Part shown: one piece after another, positions 1-6,360 of the stretch
How the letters are laid out: each line of letters opens with the position of its first letter
How positions within the stretch are numbered: position 1 is the first letter of the stretch
Assembly (NCBI GenBank): GCA_017628935.1
Contig: JAGBYC010000018.1
Coordinates: 1 to 6,424 of the forward strand
Length of the DNA: 6,424 nt
Reading direction: 5' to 3'
Source of the DNA: Clostridia bacterium
GTDB lineage: Bacteria; Bacillota; Clostridia; Christensenellales; Borkfalkiaceae
The notes under the pieces: generated by a model
What the model saw: only the letters and a program-made list of their open reading frames with translations
What the model was told of the DNA's origin: nothing
Database searches by the model: none
Translations under genes and position numbers: made by a program

Positions 1-728
1 TACTTTTAAACTTGCGTGAAAGCGAGTACGCCGTACTTAATTATGATGACGATATCGTTTCAAGTTTTAGCGACAAAACGCGTGCAAACGTGGTGTGGTT
101 TTCAACTAAAGAAAAGGTCGACGGTGCATATTTAACCGGTACCGCCCTAATTTACGACGACGAAGTTATTATTAAAACTACTGACCTTAATTTAAGTGGT
201 GAACATAATATTTCCGACGTATTAGCGTGTATTTGCATTTTAAAACTTTGTGGTTTAACTACAACCGAAATACATAACGCTTTAAAAACTTTTAAAGGTG
301 TAAAGCATAGAATTGAACTTATACACGAAAAAAATGAAATTAGTTTTTATAACGATAGTAAAGCAACAAACGTTGACGCAACTATAAAAGCAATAAATTC
401 AATGCAAAAGCCTACCGTTTTAATATTAGGTGGGTACGATAAAGGGCTTAATTACACCGAACTTATGTCGGCTGTAAAAAACTGCGAAAATGTTAAAAAA
501 GTAGTTTTAACGGGCGCAAGTAGTAAGGCCATGTTTGATAGCGCAATTAAAGTAGGACTTGGCGAAGTTTCAGTAATTAAAGAATTTAGTTTAGCAGTAA
601 GGGTAGCGTATCGGTTAGCAGAAAAGGGTTGGAACGTTTTATTGTCGCCGTCAACGTCAAGCTTTGATGAGTTTTCAGGCTTTGAAGAAAGGGGAGAAAG
701 GTTTGTTGAAATCGTTACTTCTCTTTGA
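1..728 (+). CDS. murD: UDP-N-acetylmuramoylalanine--D-glutamate ligase MurD, C-terminal part (5' end outside window)
   Basis: MurD is the cytoplasmic ATP-dependent ligase that adds D-glutamate to UDP-MurNAc-L-Ala. The frame is open from the window edge (first whole codon at 3-5) to TGA at 726-728. The TTG at 12 is an internal codon, not the start. About 240 residues are present of a family norm near 450, so the UDP-binding domain and the P-loop are missing. Visible Mur-ligase motifs, in order: LSGEHNISDVLA (end of the central domain), GVKHRIE (start of the C-terminal domain), YNDSKATN (Lys and Thr near the substrate), LILGGYDKGLNY, and the MurD-specific D-Glu site LSPSTSSFDEFSGFEERG. The last motif identifies MurD rather than MurC/E/F. 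It is normally SPACAS; here it reads SPSTSS, keeping the final Ser and the later Phe. The 3' end overlaps ftsW by 26 nt, so translation is probably coupled. Confidence 0.95.
   Translation, partial: LLNLRESEYAVLNYDDDIVSSFSDKTRANVVWFSTKEKVDGAYLTGTALIYDDEVIIKTTDLNLSGEHNISDVLACICILKLCGLTTTEIHNALKTFKGVKHRIELIHEKNEISFYNDSKATNVDATIKAINSMQKPTVLILGGYDKGLNYTELMSAVKNCENVKKVVLTGASSKAMFDSAIKVGLGEVSVIKEFSLAVRVAYRLAEKGWNVLLSPSTSSFDEFSGFEERGERFVEIVTSL
691..696 (+). promoter_or_regulatory. Ribosome binding site that decides the ftsW start
   Basis: GGGGAG at 691-696, with a further AAAGG just downstream, lies inside the last codons of murD. It sits 6 nt before TTG 703 and 9 nt before TTG 706. The upstream in-frame candidates, TTG 664 and ATG 667, have no purine-rich stretch at a suitable distance. 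They would also add 12-13 residues read out of the conserved murD D-Glu motif region. This supports a TTG start at 703 (or 706). Confidence 0.6.
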
Positions 729-1815
729 TAAAAAGCGTGGCGACGCGTTTATTCCTTTAACTGTAATTTTACTTGCAGTTTTTGGGCTTTTTATGGTATA
801 TTCTGCGTCGTATTATACTGCTGAAACAACGCTTAACGACAAGTACTTTTACCTTAAAAAACAACTTATAGGCTTTTTATTTGGCTTAACTGGTATGTTA
901 TTTTTTAGTTTTTTCAACTACAAAAAACTGCTTAAAATTAAAACGCCACTTTTAATAATTTCAATAATTTTATTAGCCCTTGTTTTCACTCCGTTAGGCG
1001 TTGAAAACTACGGAGCAAAACGATGGATAGGCGTTGGCTCAATTACAATTCAACCGTCAGAAATAGCAAAGTTTGCTTTTATAATTTTTACGGCTGGCTA
1101 TTTTTATAAAAACGTAAATCGCACGCAAACTTTTAAGGGCATTTTACCCGTAATTTTAGTAGGATTAACGCTATGCTTACTAATTATGTTAGAGCCTAAT
1201 ATGAGCATAACCGTTTGCCTTGGCGCATTGTTTTTAACTATGCTATATTCGTCAGGCGTAAAACTAAAATACGTTATTATAATTTTACTGCCACTTATTG
1301 CGCTTGTGCCTATTTTAATTTTAGTAGAACCTTATAGGTTAAAGCGCCTACTTGCTTTTATCAACCCGTGGGAATCGCCAAAGGGCGAAGGTTACCAACT
1401 AATTCAGTCGTTATACGCGCTTGGTCGTGGTGGTTTTACGGGCGTAGGCTATTTAAATTCCGTTCAAAAATATAGGTTTTTACCCTTTGCCGAAAGTGAC
1501 TTTATTTTATCAGTGATAGGCGAAGAATTTGGGCTTATAGGCGTAATAACTATGTTTTTAGTTGATATTTTTTTAATTTGGCGTGGTTTTAAAACGGCAA
1601 TTAGATGCAAAAATTATTTCGGCTATTTATTAGCAATAGGAATAACTTTTATTTATGCCGTTCAAGTAGGTGTTAACGCGTTAGTAGTAACGGGCAGTAT
1701 ACCACCAACTGGCTTGCCGTTACCATTAATTAGCGCAGGCAACACGTCGCTTATAGTTTTTATGAGCGCGTTTGGAATTTTACACTCAATATCAAAAGAT
1801 TGCGACGCTATTTAG
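703..1815 (+). CDS. ftsW: Septal peptidoglycan glycosyltransferase FtsW (SEDS family)
   Basis: FtsW is an integral membrane SEDS glycosyltransferase that polymerises lipid II at the division septum with a partner class B PBP (not in this window). With TTG 703 as start the protein is 370 aa, in the family range, and strongly hydrophobic, with about ten membrane segments. Conserved blocks: MVYSAS in the first membrane helix; GAKRWIG followed by QPSEIAKFAF; MLEPNMS; GYQLIQSLYALGRGGFTGVG; FLPFAESDFILSVIGEEFG; and TGLPLPLISAGNTSL near the C-terminus. The Asp in AESDF (Asp266 in this numbering) matches the catalytic Asp of SEDS proteins (E. coli FtsW D297, RodA D262). The usual last motif, FISYGG(S/T)S, is altered to LISAGNTS. 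RodA or the sporulation paralogue SpoVE are alternatives by sequence alone; location between murD and ftsQ-A-Z favours FtsW. A longer start at 664/667 is possible but less likely. Confidence 0.93.
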   Translation: MLKSLLLFDKKRGDAFIPLTVILLAVFGLFMVYSASYYTAETTLNDKYFYLKKQLIGFLFGLTGMLFFSFFNYKKLLKIKTPLLIISIILLALVFTPLGVENYGAKRWIGVGSITIQPSEIAKFAFIIFTAGYFYKNVNRTQTFKGILPVILVGLTLCLLIMLEPNMSITVCLGALFLTMLYSSGVKLKYVIIILLPLIALVPILILVEPYRLKRLLAFINPWESPKGEGYQLIQSLYALGRGGFTGVGYLNSVQKYRFLPFAESDFILSVIGEEFGLIGVITMFLVDIFLIWRGFKTAIRCKNYFGYLLAIGITFIYAVQVGVNALVVTGSIPPTGLPLPLISAGNTSLIVFMSAFGILHSISKDCDAI

Positions 1816-1834
1816 TAACTAAATTTATAAATTT
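1811..1834. repeat. Two adjoining AT-rich palindromes in the ftsW-murA gap
   Basis: TTTAGTAACTAAA (1811-1823, 6-bp arms around one base) runs into AAATTTATAAATTT (1821-1834, a perfect 14-bp palindrome). The first covers the ftsW stop codon. There is no T-tract or GC-rich stem, so it is not an intrinsic terminator, and no convincing -35/-10 pair is seen here. The arms are pure A/T apart from one G-C pair, so chance is a real possibility. Confidence 0.3.
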
Positions 1835-1866
1835 CTCATACATTAAAAGTGTCTTGCGGGGTTGGT

Positions 1867-3132
1867 ATGAGTAAGTTTGTAATTAACGGTGGAAATAAAC
1901 TATTTGGCGAAGTAACGGTGCAAAGTGCAAAAAATAGTTTATTACCCTTAATATCTGCTTGCATTTTAATCGACGGCAAGGTAACTTTTTTAAATTGCAA
2001 TAAATTAAACGACGTATGTGTTATGCTTGATATTATCAAGGCGTTAGGTGGAAGTTATTCGTGGAACGGCAGTAGTCTAACTGTTGACTGTTCTTCGTTA
2101 ACGTCCTACGAATTACCTAAAGAATTAACAAGCAAAATACGTGCGTCTATTTTTTGTTTAGGCCCGTTACTTGGCAGATTTCACAAAGCGTTGTTTTTTA
2201 AGTCGGGTGGGTGTGATATAGGTGAAAGACCTATCGATTTACATATAAACGGCTTAACTAAACTTGGTGCAGAGTTTTCACTTGGCGACGTTATTTATTC
2301 AAGGGTAGATGAAGTTATAGGCAGTGAAATTACGCTACCATTTAAAAGCGTTGGTGCAACTGAAAACATTATGATGTTAGCCAGCGTTTGCAAGGGTAAA
2401 ACGGTTATTAAAAACTGTGCAAAAGAACCTGAAATATCTAACTTGGCCGAACTATTGCGCCGTGCTGGTGGAGAAATTTACGGTGCAGGAACAGACGTTA
2501 TTGAAGTGTACGGCGTACCAAAACTAAAATCAAACGATATAGTATTTACACCCGTGCCAGATAGAATAGAAACGGGCACTTATTTGCTTTCAACCTTGTC
2601 AACTGGTGGCGAAGTAACCATAAAAAACTGTATTTTTTCACATAACGTTGCTTTAATTAAAAAAATATACAATAACGCTTGCAAAATAAGTATAAATAAT
2701 GATAAAATATATATTAAGTCAATGGGTGTAGGTAATTCACTCGGTTTTGTTAAAACCGCGCCTTATCCTGGGTATCCTACCGACCTACAAACTCCACTTG
2801 TTGCATACGCATCAACTTTAAACGGAATGACCATCGTTCACGAGGGCGTGTTTAGTTCGCGTTTTAATCAAATTGCCGAACTAAAAAAGATGGGTGCCGA
2901 TTTAACCGTTGTAAAAAATCGCGTAGTTATCGAGGGGGTTAGAACGCTTTACGGCGCAACCGTAACGGCGCTTGATTTAAGGGGTGGTGCAGGTATGGTT
3001 ATTGCAGGGCTTAAGGCTCACGGGCAAACTGTAATAAACAACGCTGAAATTATCGACCGTGGCTACTACGATTTGGAGGGTAAGTTGCGCTCTTTGGGTG
3101 CAGACGTTACAAGAATTCACGATGAAATATAA
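1867..3132 (+). CDS. murA: UDP-N-acetylglucosamine 1-carboxyvinyltransferase MurA
   Basis: MurA transfers enolpyruvate from PEP to UDP-GlcNAc, the first committed step of peptidoglycan precursor synthesis, in the cytoplasm. It has the two-domain inside-out barrel EPSP-synthase fold. ATG 1867 gives 421 aa, matching the family, with the typical opening MSKFVINGGNKLFGEV. The upstream GTG at 1849 would add six residues and lacks an SD, while ATG 1867 has only a weak GGGG at 1858-1861. Active-site residues are intact: Lys22-Asn23 (SAKNSLLP), Cys116 with Arg121 in GGCDIGERPIDLHI (equivalent to E. coli Cys115/Arg120, so the fosfomycin-reactive Cys is present), Asp306 in PGYPTDLQ (E. coli Asp305), and Arg372 in LRGGAGMVIAGL (E. 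coli Arg397 region). It follows ftsW by 51 nt, in the place where murG is usual, and overlaps ftsQ by 11 nt. Low-GC bacteria often carry two MurA copies (MurA and MurZ); whether this is the sole copy cannot be told here. Confidence 0.97.
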   Translation: MSKFVINGGNKLFGEVTVQSAKNSLLPLISACILIDGKVTFLNCNKLNDVCVMLDIIKALGGSYSWNGSSLTVDCSSLTSYELPKELTSKIRASIFCLGPLLGRFHKALFFKSGGCDIGERPIDLHINGLTKLGAEFSLGDVIYSRVDEVIGSEITLPFKSVGATENIMMLASVCKGKTVIKNCAKEPEISNLAELLRRAGGEIYGAGTDVIEVYGVPKLKSNDIVFTPVPDRIETGTYLLSTLSTGGEVTIKNCIFSHNVALIKKIYNNACKISINNDKIYIKSMGVGNSLGFVKTAPYPGYPTDLQTPLVAYASTLNGMTIVHEGVFSSRFNQIAELKKMGADLTVVKNRVVIEGVRTLYGATVTALDLRGGAGMVIAGLKAHGQTVINNAEIIDRGYYDLEGKLRSLGADVTRIHDEI

Positions 3133-3892
3133 AAAACTACTTGTATTCGTAACCGTTTTATTCTTTTTAACGGTAAGCGTTATATGTTTTTCAACTTTAT
3201 TCAAGGTGGTTGACGTATCAGTTCAAGCAACCGTAGTTTCTTCTTCGAACGAACAAGTTCTTGAAAAAACTGAAGCGTGCTTACAAAATTATAGTGGCAA
3301 AAACTTAGTTTTTGTAAACGAAGGCGAACTTAAAAACGAAATTGAAGGTCAATCTCCTTACGTTAAGGTTGAAAAGGTTGAAAAAATATATCCTAACAAA
3401 ATTAAAGTAACGGTAACCGAACGCAAAGAAGCGTACGTAGTTAATTACGATAATAGTTTTTACGTGTTAGACGATGAGTTTTATTGCGTAGCAAAACGCA
3501 CTGAAAACGTGGCAAACGTACCTAATCACCGTAATATTTTATTAAATCTTAACGTAGCCGACTATTCGGTTGACGCATTACAAGTAAACAAAACCTTTAC
3601 GTTGAACGACGAAGTTTCTAAATCGTCACTTCAATCGCTTACAAGTGTAGTTTTAGATAAAAACGACGTTATAAGTTCAATTACCGTTAAGGTTAAAGAA
3701 AACGCTTATTACAACCGTCAAATTACTATTTCAATGGTTGAGGGTGTTAATTTCGTATTAGACAAGGCTAATGAAAACGTAACTTCAAAATTCAACTTTG
3801 CTTATTCGCAATACTTATTAATGCCAAACAAAAGTTACGCTGTGTTTACCGTTAGCGTAAGCGAACAAACTGGCGATTATATCCTTTCGTAG
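3122..3892 (+). CDS. ftsQ: Cell division protein FtsQ/DivIB
   Basis: FtsQ/DivIB is a bitopic membrane protein of the divisome that binds FtsL and FtsB/DivIC and helps control septal FtsW-PBP activity. ATG 3122 gives 256 aa. The short basic cytoplasmic tail MKYKK is followed by one membrane helix at about residues 6-26 (LLVFVTVLFFLTVSVICFST). The POTRA domain begins at FKVVDVSV (about 27-34), runs through SGKNLVFVN, and ends with the diagnostic YPNKIKVTVTER at 90-101. The extracytoplasmic beta domain follows (YDNSFYVLDDEF onward to 256). The start overlaps the murA stop (ATGAAATATAA, 11 nt) and lacks a clear SD, so it probably depends on translational coupling to murA. Extending to the GTG at 3059 would only read murA out of frame. 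FtsQ is poorly conserved; the call rests on POTRA motifs, topology and position before ftsA-ftsZ. Confidence 0.92.
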   Translation: MKYKKLLVFVTVLFFLTVSVICFSTLFKVVDVSVQATVVSSSNEQVLEKTEACLQNYSGKNLVFVNEGELKNEIEGQSPYVKVEKVEKIYPNKIKVTVTERKEAYVVNYDNSFYVLDDEFYCVAKRTENVANVPNHRNILLNLNVADYSVDALQVNKTFTLNDEVSKSSLQSLTSVVLDKNDVISSITVKVKENAYYNRQITISMVEGVNFVLDKANENVTSKFNFAYSQYLLMPNKSYAVFTVSVSEQTGDYILS

Positions 3893-3910
3893 TAGGACAA
3901 GCAATCGGTA

Positions 3911-3939
3911 TTGACATTTTTATAAAAATGTATTAAAAT
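3911..3939 (+). promoter_or_regulatory. Sigma-A-type promoter for ftsA-ftsZ
   Basis: A consensus -35 TTGACA (3911-3916) is separated by exactly 17 bp from TAAAAT (3934-3939), one mismatch from the -10 consensus. Transcription would start near 3945-3947, giving a leader of only about 14 nt that begins just before the SD of the ftsA-like gene. It lies in the 67-nt gap after ftsQ. No terminator hairpin precedes it, so read-through from upstream probably adds to its output. Confidence 0.8.
3914..3931. repeat. Perfect 18-bp palindrome in the promoter spacer, possible operator
   Basis: ACATTTTTATAAAAATGT reads the same on both strands. It covers the last three bases of the -35 and nearly all of the spacer up to 3 bp before the -10. 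A dimeric repressor bound here would block RNA polymerase. It is AT-rich, so a chance palindrome or a simple bent or easily melted spacer is possible. It could not act as an RNA hairpin in the ftsA mRNA because it lies upstream of the predicted start point. Confidence 0.45.
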
Positions 3940-3948
3940 TAATACGAT

Positions 3949-3956
3949 GGTGGTGA
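3949..3956 (+). promoter_or_regulatory. Ribosome binding site of the ftsA-like gene
   Basis: GGTGGTGA differs by one base from the full anti-SD complement GGAGGTGA and stands 3 nt before ATG 3960 (6 nt measured from the GGTGG core). Together with the promoter it fixes the start of the gene. Confidence 0.65.
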
Positions 3957-3959
3957 AAT

Positions 3960-5096
3960 ATGCTTAATAACTGTGTAGCAGTACTAAATATTAGTTCGTC
4001 AGCCTTAACTTTAATTGTAGGGGAACGTAGTGTAAACGGCACTTTTGCTTTTCGCGCTAAAGAAAGCGTTGAATATTACGCTTTTTACAACGGCGAATTT
4101 TCCGACGTTAAAGAATTTAAGTTGAAATTAGAAGAACTTTACGCTAACTTAATAGAAAATAACGCAATTTCATCAATTAACGAAATTTACGTAAGTTTGC
4201 CAGGTGAATTTGCAAAAACTGTATCTAAAAACTATAAAATAACTTTTAACAAAGCTAAAAAAATCACGTTAGGTGACGTTGAAACGCTTTACAACTTAGC
4301 CTTTGAAGAGTTAGAAAATTATACCTTAGTAAACCGTAGTGAAATTTACTATCTTATAAACAACGTTAAAACTCATAACGTTATAGGCGCAACGTCTGCG
4401 TCGCTTGCCGGTAGATTGTGCTACGTATACGCTCAAAACTACTTTAAAAACTTAATTGACGAAGTTTTATCTGGCATAGGGGTAAAAACAATTAAGTACG
4501 TTTCGTTAGACGTAGCGTTAAACCAATATTTATTCTCAGGTGACAGTAAAGACGTATGCCGTATTTTATTAAACGTTGGTAACGTAACCACTTCAGTTTC
4601 AATAGCGTCTGGGAACGGCTTGTTATTTAGTGGCGCTGTGGCTCAGGGTGGCGGTATTATATCGGCGTACTTATCAAACAATTTAGAGTGCGACTATTAC
4701 GTGGCAGACACTCTTAAAAACAAAATCAACTTAGGCTTGCGTGATAACGCTGAAGCGTCGTACCTTATTACTGATAGGTTTAACGAAGAGTTTTTGGCAT
4801 CACGTAACGAAGTTAACGATATTACCAAAAACGTTTTAGACGAACTTGCTGAAGACGTTGATAAACTTTTAGGCAGTTGCACTTTAAAAATCCCAAGCGA
4901 CGTTGAAATTTATTTCACGGGCTCAGGAATTTGCTCAATTCGTGGCGCAGTTGAATACGTTGCATCAAGATTAAATTCTTATCCAAACGTAATAGCGCCA
5001 AGTATTCCACACTATAACAAACCGTCAAAAAGCGATATAATCGCCTTGCTTGATACGGTTTTAGTTTACAAAAACGATAAAATCTTTTTTGCTTAA
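3960..5096 (+). CDS. ftsA: Divergent FtsA-like actin-fold cell division protein
   Basis: FtsA is the actin-family protein that links FtsZ filaments to the membrane and recruits later divisome proteins. This 378-aa protein sits directly before ftsZ (14-nt gap) and keeps the FtsA layout. It has an N-terminal beta hairpin (CVAVLNISSSALTLIVGE), then an SHS2-like 1C region from about residue 73 (INEIYVSLPGEF) to about 150, then subdomain 2. Subdomain 2 contains LLNVGNVTTSVSI, QGGGIISAYLSNNLECDYYVADTLK and the adenosine-type motif IYFTGSG (Gly321, Gly323). The ATPase core is degenerate. The phosphate-1 motif DIGTSK reads N10-ISSSA, and phosphate-2 DIGGGTTD reads N205-VGNVTTS. Both catalytic-type Asp residues are therefore Asn, and part of the Gly loop is lost. 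The usual C-terminal linker and amphipathic membrane helix are absent: the protein ends at LLDTVLVYKNDKIFFA, about 40 residues short of typical FtsA. Another PilM/FtsA-superfamily identity is possible, but location strongly favours FtsA. Confidence 0.82.
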   Translation: MLNNCVAVLNISSSALTLIVGERSVNGTFAFRAKESVEYYAFYNGEFSDVKEFKLKLEELYANLIENNAISSINEIYVSLPGEFAKTVSKNYKITFNKAKKITLGDVETLYNLAFEELENYTLVNRSEIYYLINNVKTHNVIGATSASLAGRLCYVYAQNYFKNLIDEVLSGIGVKTIKYVSLDVALNQYLFSGDSKDVCRILLNVGNVTTSVSIASGNGLLFSGAVAQGGGIISAYLSNNLECDYYVADTLKNKINLGLRDNAEASYLITDRFNEEFLASRNEVNDITKNVLDELAEDVDKLLGSCTLKIPSDVEIYFTGSGICSIRGAVEYVASRLNSYPNVIAPSIPHYNKPSKSDIIALLDTVLVYKNDKIFFA

Positions 5097-5101
5097 AAAA
5101 C

Positions 5102-5107
5102 GGAGGT
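5102..5107 (+). promoter_or_regulatory. Strong ribosome binding site of ftsZ
   Basis: GGAGGT, a perfect SD, sits 3 nt before ATG 5111 (4 nt from the GGAGG core). It is the best SD in the window, in keeping with FtsZ being the most abundant product here. Confidence 0.8.
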
Positions 5108-5110
5108 CTT

Positions 5111-6307
5111 ATGTTCGAAGAAAATCAAGGTTTTAATTTTGACGCGTCAAACGGTCTTAACATTTGTAAAATTAAAGTAGTAGGCGTAGGTGGTGCTGGT
5201 AACAACGCCATCAATCGTATGATTGACGCTAATATTAAAAGCGCTGAATTCGTTGCCGTTAATACGGACATGCAGTCGCTTATGCTTTCTAAAGCCGACC
5301 TTAAAAACAGAATTCAAATAGGTAAAGAAGTTACCAAAGGTCTTGGCGCTGGTTCATATCCTGAACTTGGTGAAAAAGCCGCTGAAGAAAGTAGAGAAGA
5401 ACTTGAAAAATTAGTTGAAGGCGTTAACCTTTTATTTATCACTGCCGGTATGGGTGGTGGTACTGGTACGGGTGCCGCTCCAGTTCTTGCTAAAATTGCT
5501 AAAGAAAAGGGCTGTATAACAGTAGCCGTTGTTTCTAAACCTTTCTCATACGAAGGTAAAAAGCGTGAAGAAAACGCTAAAAAAGGTATCCAAAACTTAG
5601 CAAAATTCGTTGATACTTTAATAGTTATTCCTAACGATAAACTTTTAGATTCACTTCCTAAAAACACACCTATGGTTGAAGCGCTTCGTCGTGCCGACGA
5701 TAACTTAAAGCACGCTATTTGTGGTATTTCTGACCTAATTACCGTGCCTGCGCTTATCAACCTTGACTTTGCTGACGTTAGAACTATTATTCAAGGCCAA
5801 GGCTTAGCACATATGGGTGTTGGTCGTGCTAAAGGCGAAAACCGTATCGTAGAAGCCGTACGCCAAGCAATTTCATCACCTATGCTTGAAACTACCAGTG
5901 AAGGTGCGCGTGGTATTATTTTAAATATCACGGGTGACGCTAATATGTCGATAGGTGAGGTGAACGAAGCAGCAACGCTTATTCAAGGCGTAGTTGACTA
6001 TTCGGCAAACATTATTTTCGGTGCTAATACTTTACCAGAACTTAAAGATGAAGTTTTAATTACTATTATCGCAACTGGTTTTCCTGACGGACAATCGCGT
6101 GAAATTCGCCAGTCTATAAACCTTCAACCACGCTCTAACTTTGATACTTTATTAAATAAACCTGAAGTTAAAGAAGAAGTTGCTGCTACCGTTGAAGTTA
6201 ATGAACCCGTTCAAGAAGTTGCTATTCAACCTCAACCTGAACCAGTTGTTCAAGCACCTAAAAAAGAAATTCCACCATTTGTTAGAAAGTTATTTAGAAA
6301 GAAATAA
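5111..6307 (+). CDS. ftsZ: Cell division GTPase FtsZ
   Basis: FtsZ is the tubulin-family GTPase that assembles the Z-ring at midcell. The protein is 398 aa, slightly longer than the 380-odd of E. coli and B. subtilis because of its C-terminal linker. Visible features: a short N-terminal extension (1-18); the nucleotide-binding VGVGGAGNNA at 24-33; the tubulin signature GMGGGTGTGAAP at 113-124; the T7 loop NLDFADVR at 217-224 with Asp219 and Asp222, which complete the GTPase site of the next subunit (E. coli Asp209/Asp212); and the end of the globular domain near TGFPDG (322-327). After that comes a Glu/Val/Pro/Gln-rich disordered linker (about 340-383) and the C-terminal peptide IPPFVRKLFRKK (387-398), the docking site for FtsA, SepF and other partners. 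Leucine codons shift toward CTT and glycine toward GGT compared with the upstream genes, as expected for high expression. It is the last gene before a strong terminator. Confidence 0.99.
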   Translation: MFEENQGFNFDASNGLNICKIKVVGVGGAGNNAINRMIDANIKSAEFVAVNTDMQSLMLSKADLKNRIQIGKEVTKGLGAGSYPELGEKAAEESREELEKLVEGVNLLFITAGMGGGTGTGAAPVLAKIAKEKGCITVAVVSKPFSYEGKKREENAKKGIQNLAKFVDTLIVIPNDKLLDSLPKNTPMVEALRRADDNLKHAICGISDLITVPALINLDFADVRTIIQGQGLAHMGVGRAKGENRIVEAVRQAISSPMLETTSEGARGIILNITGDANMSIGEVNEAATLIQGVVDYSANIIFGANTLPELKDEVLITIIATGFPDGQSREIRQSINLQPRSNFDTLLNKPEVKEEVAATVEVNEPVQEVAIQPQPEPVVQAPKKEIPPFVRKLFRKK

Positions 6308-6311
6308 AATT

Positions 6312-6343
6312 AACCCGTTAATCAGTGCGATTAACGGGTTTTT
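6312..6343 (+). terminator. Intrinsic terminator of the ftsA-ftsZ operon
   Basis: A perfect 12-bp stem, AACCCGTTAATC (6312-6323) with GATTAACGGGTT (6329-6340), encloses a 5-nt loop AGTGC. It is followed by TTTTT (6339-6343, the first two T being paired) and a further AATATTTTT. It begins 4 nt after the ftsZ stop codon. Confidence 0.93.
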
Positions 6344-6360
6344 AATATTTTTACAGCAAT

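Noticed and set aside
1816..1866. Promoter or terminator between ftsW and murA
   Set aside because: No TTGACA/TATAAT-like pair with 16-18 bp spacing and no hairpin with a T-tract; only AT-rich palindromes.
1836..2039. 67-codon minus-strand open frame
   Set aside because: Lies antisense to the start of murA, whose active-site Lys22-Asn23 region it overlaps. No recognisable motif and no SD context.
3059..3121. Longer ftsQ starting at GTG 3059
   Set aside because: The extra 21 residues are murA read in another frame and precede the normal basic-tail-plus-membrane-helix start of FtsQ.
2977..3204. 75-codon minus-strand open frame over the murA-ftsQ junction
   Set aside because: Antisense to two well-supported genes; low-complexity product with no family resemblance.
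4697..4882. 61-codon minus-strand open frame
   Set aside because: Antisense shadow of the ftsA-like gene; Ser/Leu-rich composition typical of such shadows.
5050..5083. Possible ftsZ promoter inside the ftsA-like gene (TTGATA ... TAAAAT)
   Set aside because: The hexamers are 22 bp apart, too far for a sigma-A promoter, and no better -35 is at the right distance.
5314..5760. 148-codon minus-strand open frame
   Set aside because: Antisense to the most conserved part of ftsZ. Its length is explained by the codon bias of ftsZ, and the Pro/Ser/Val-rich product matches nothing.
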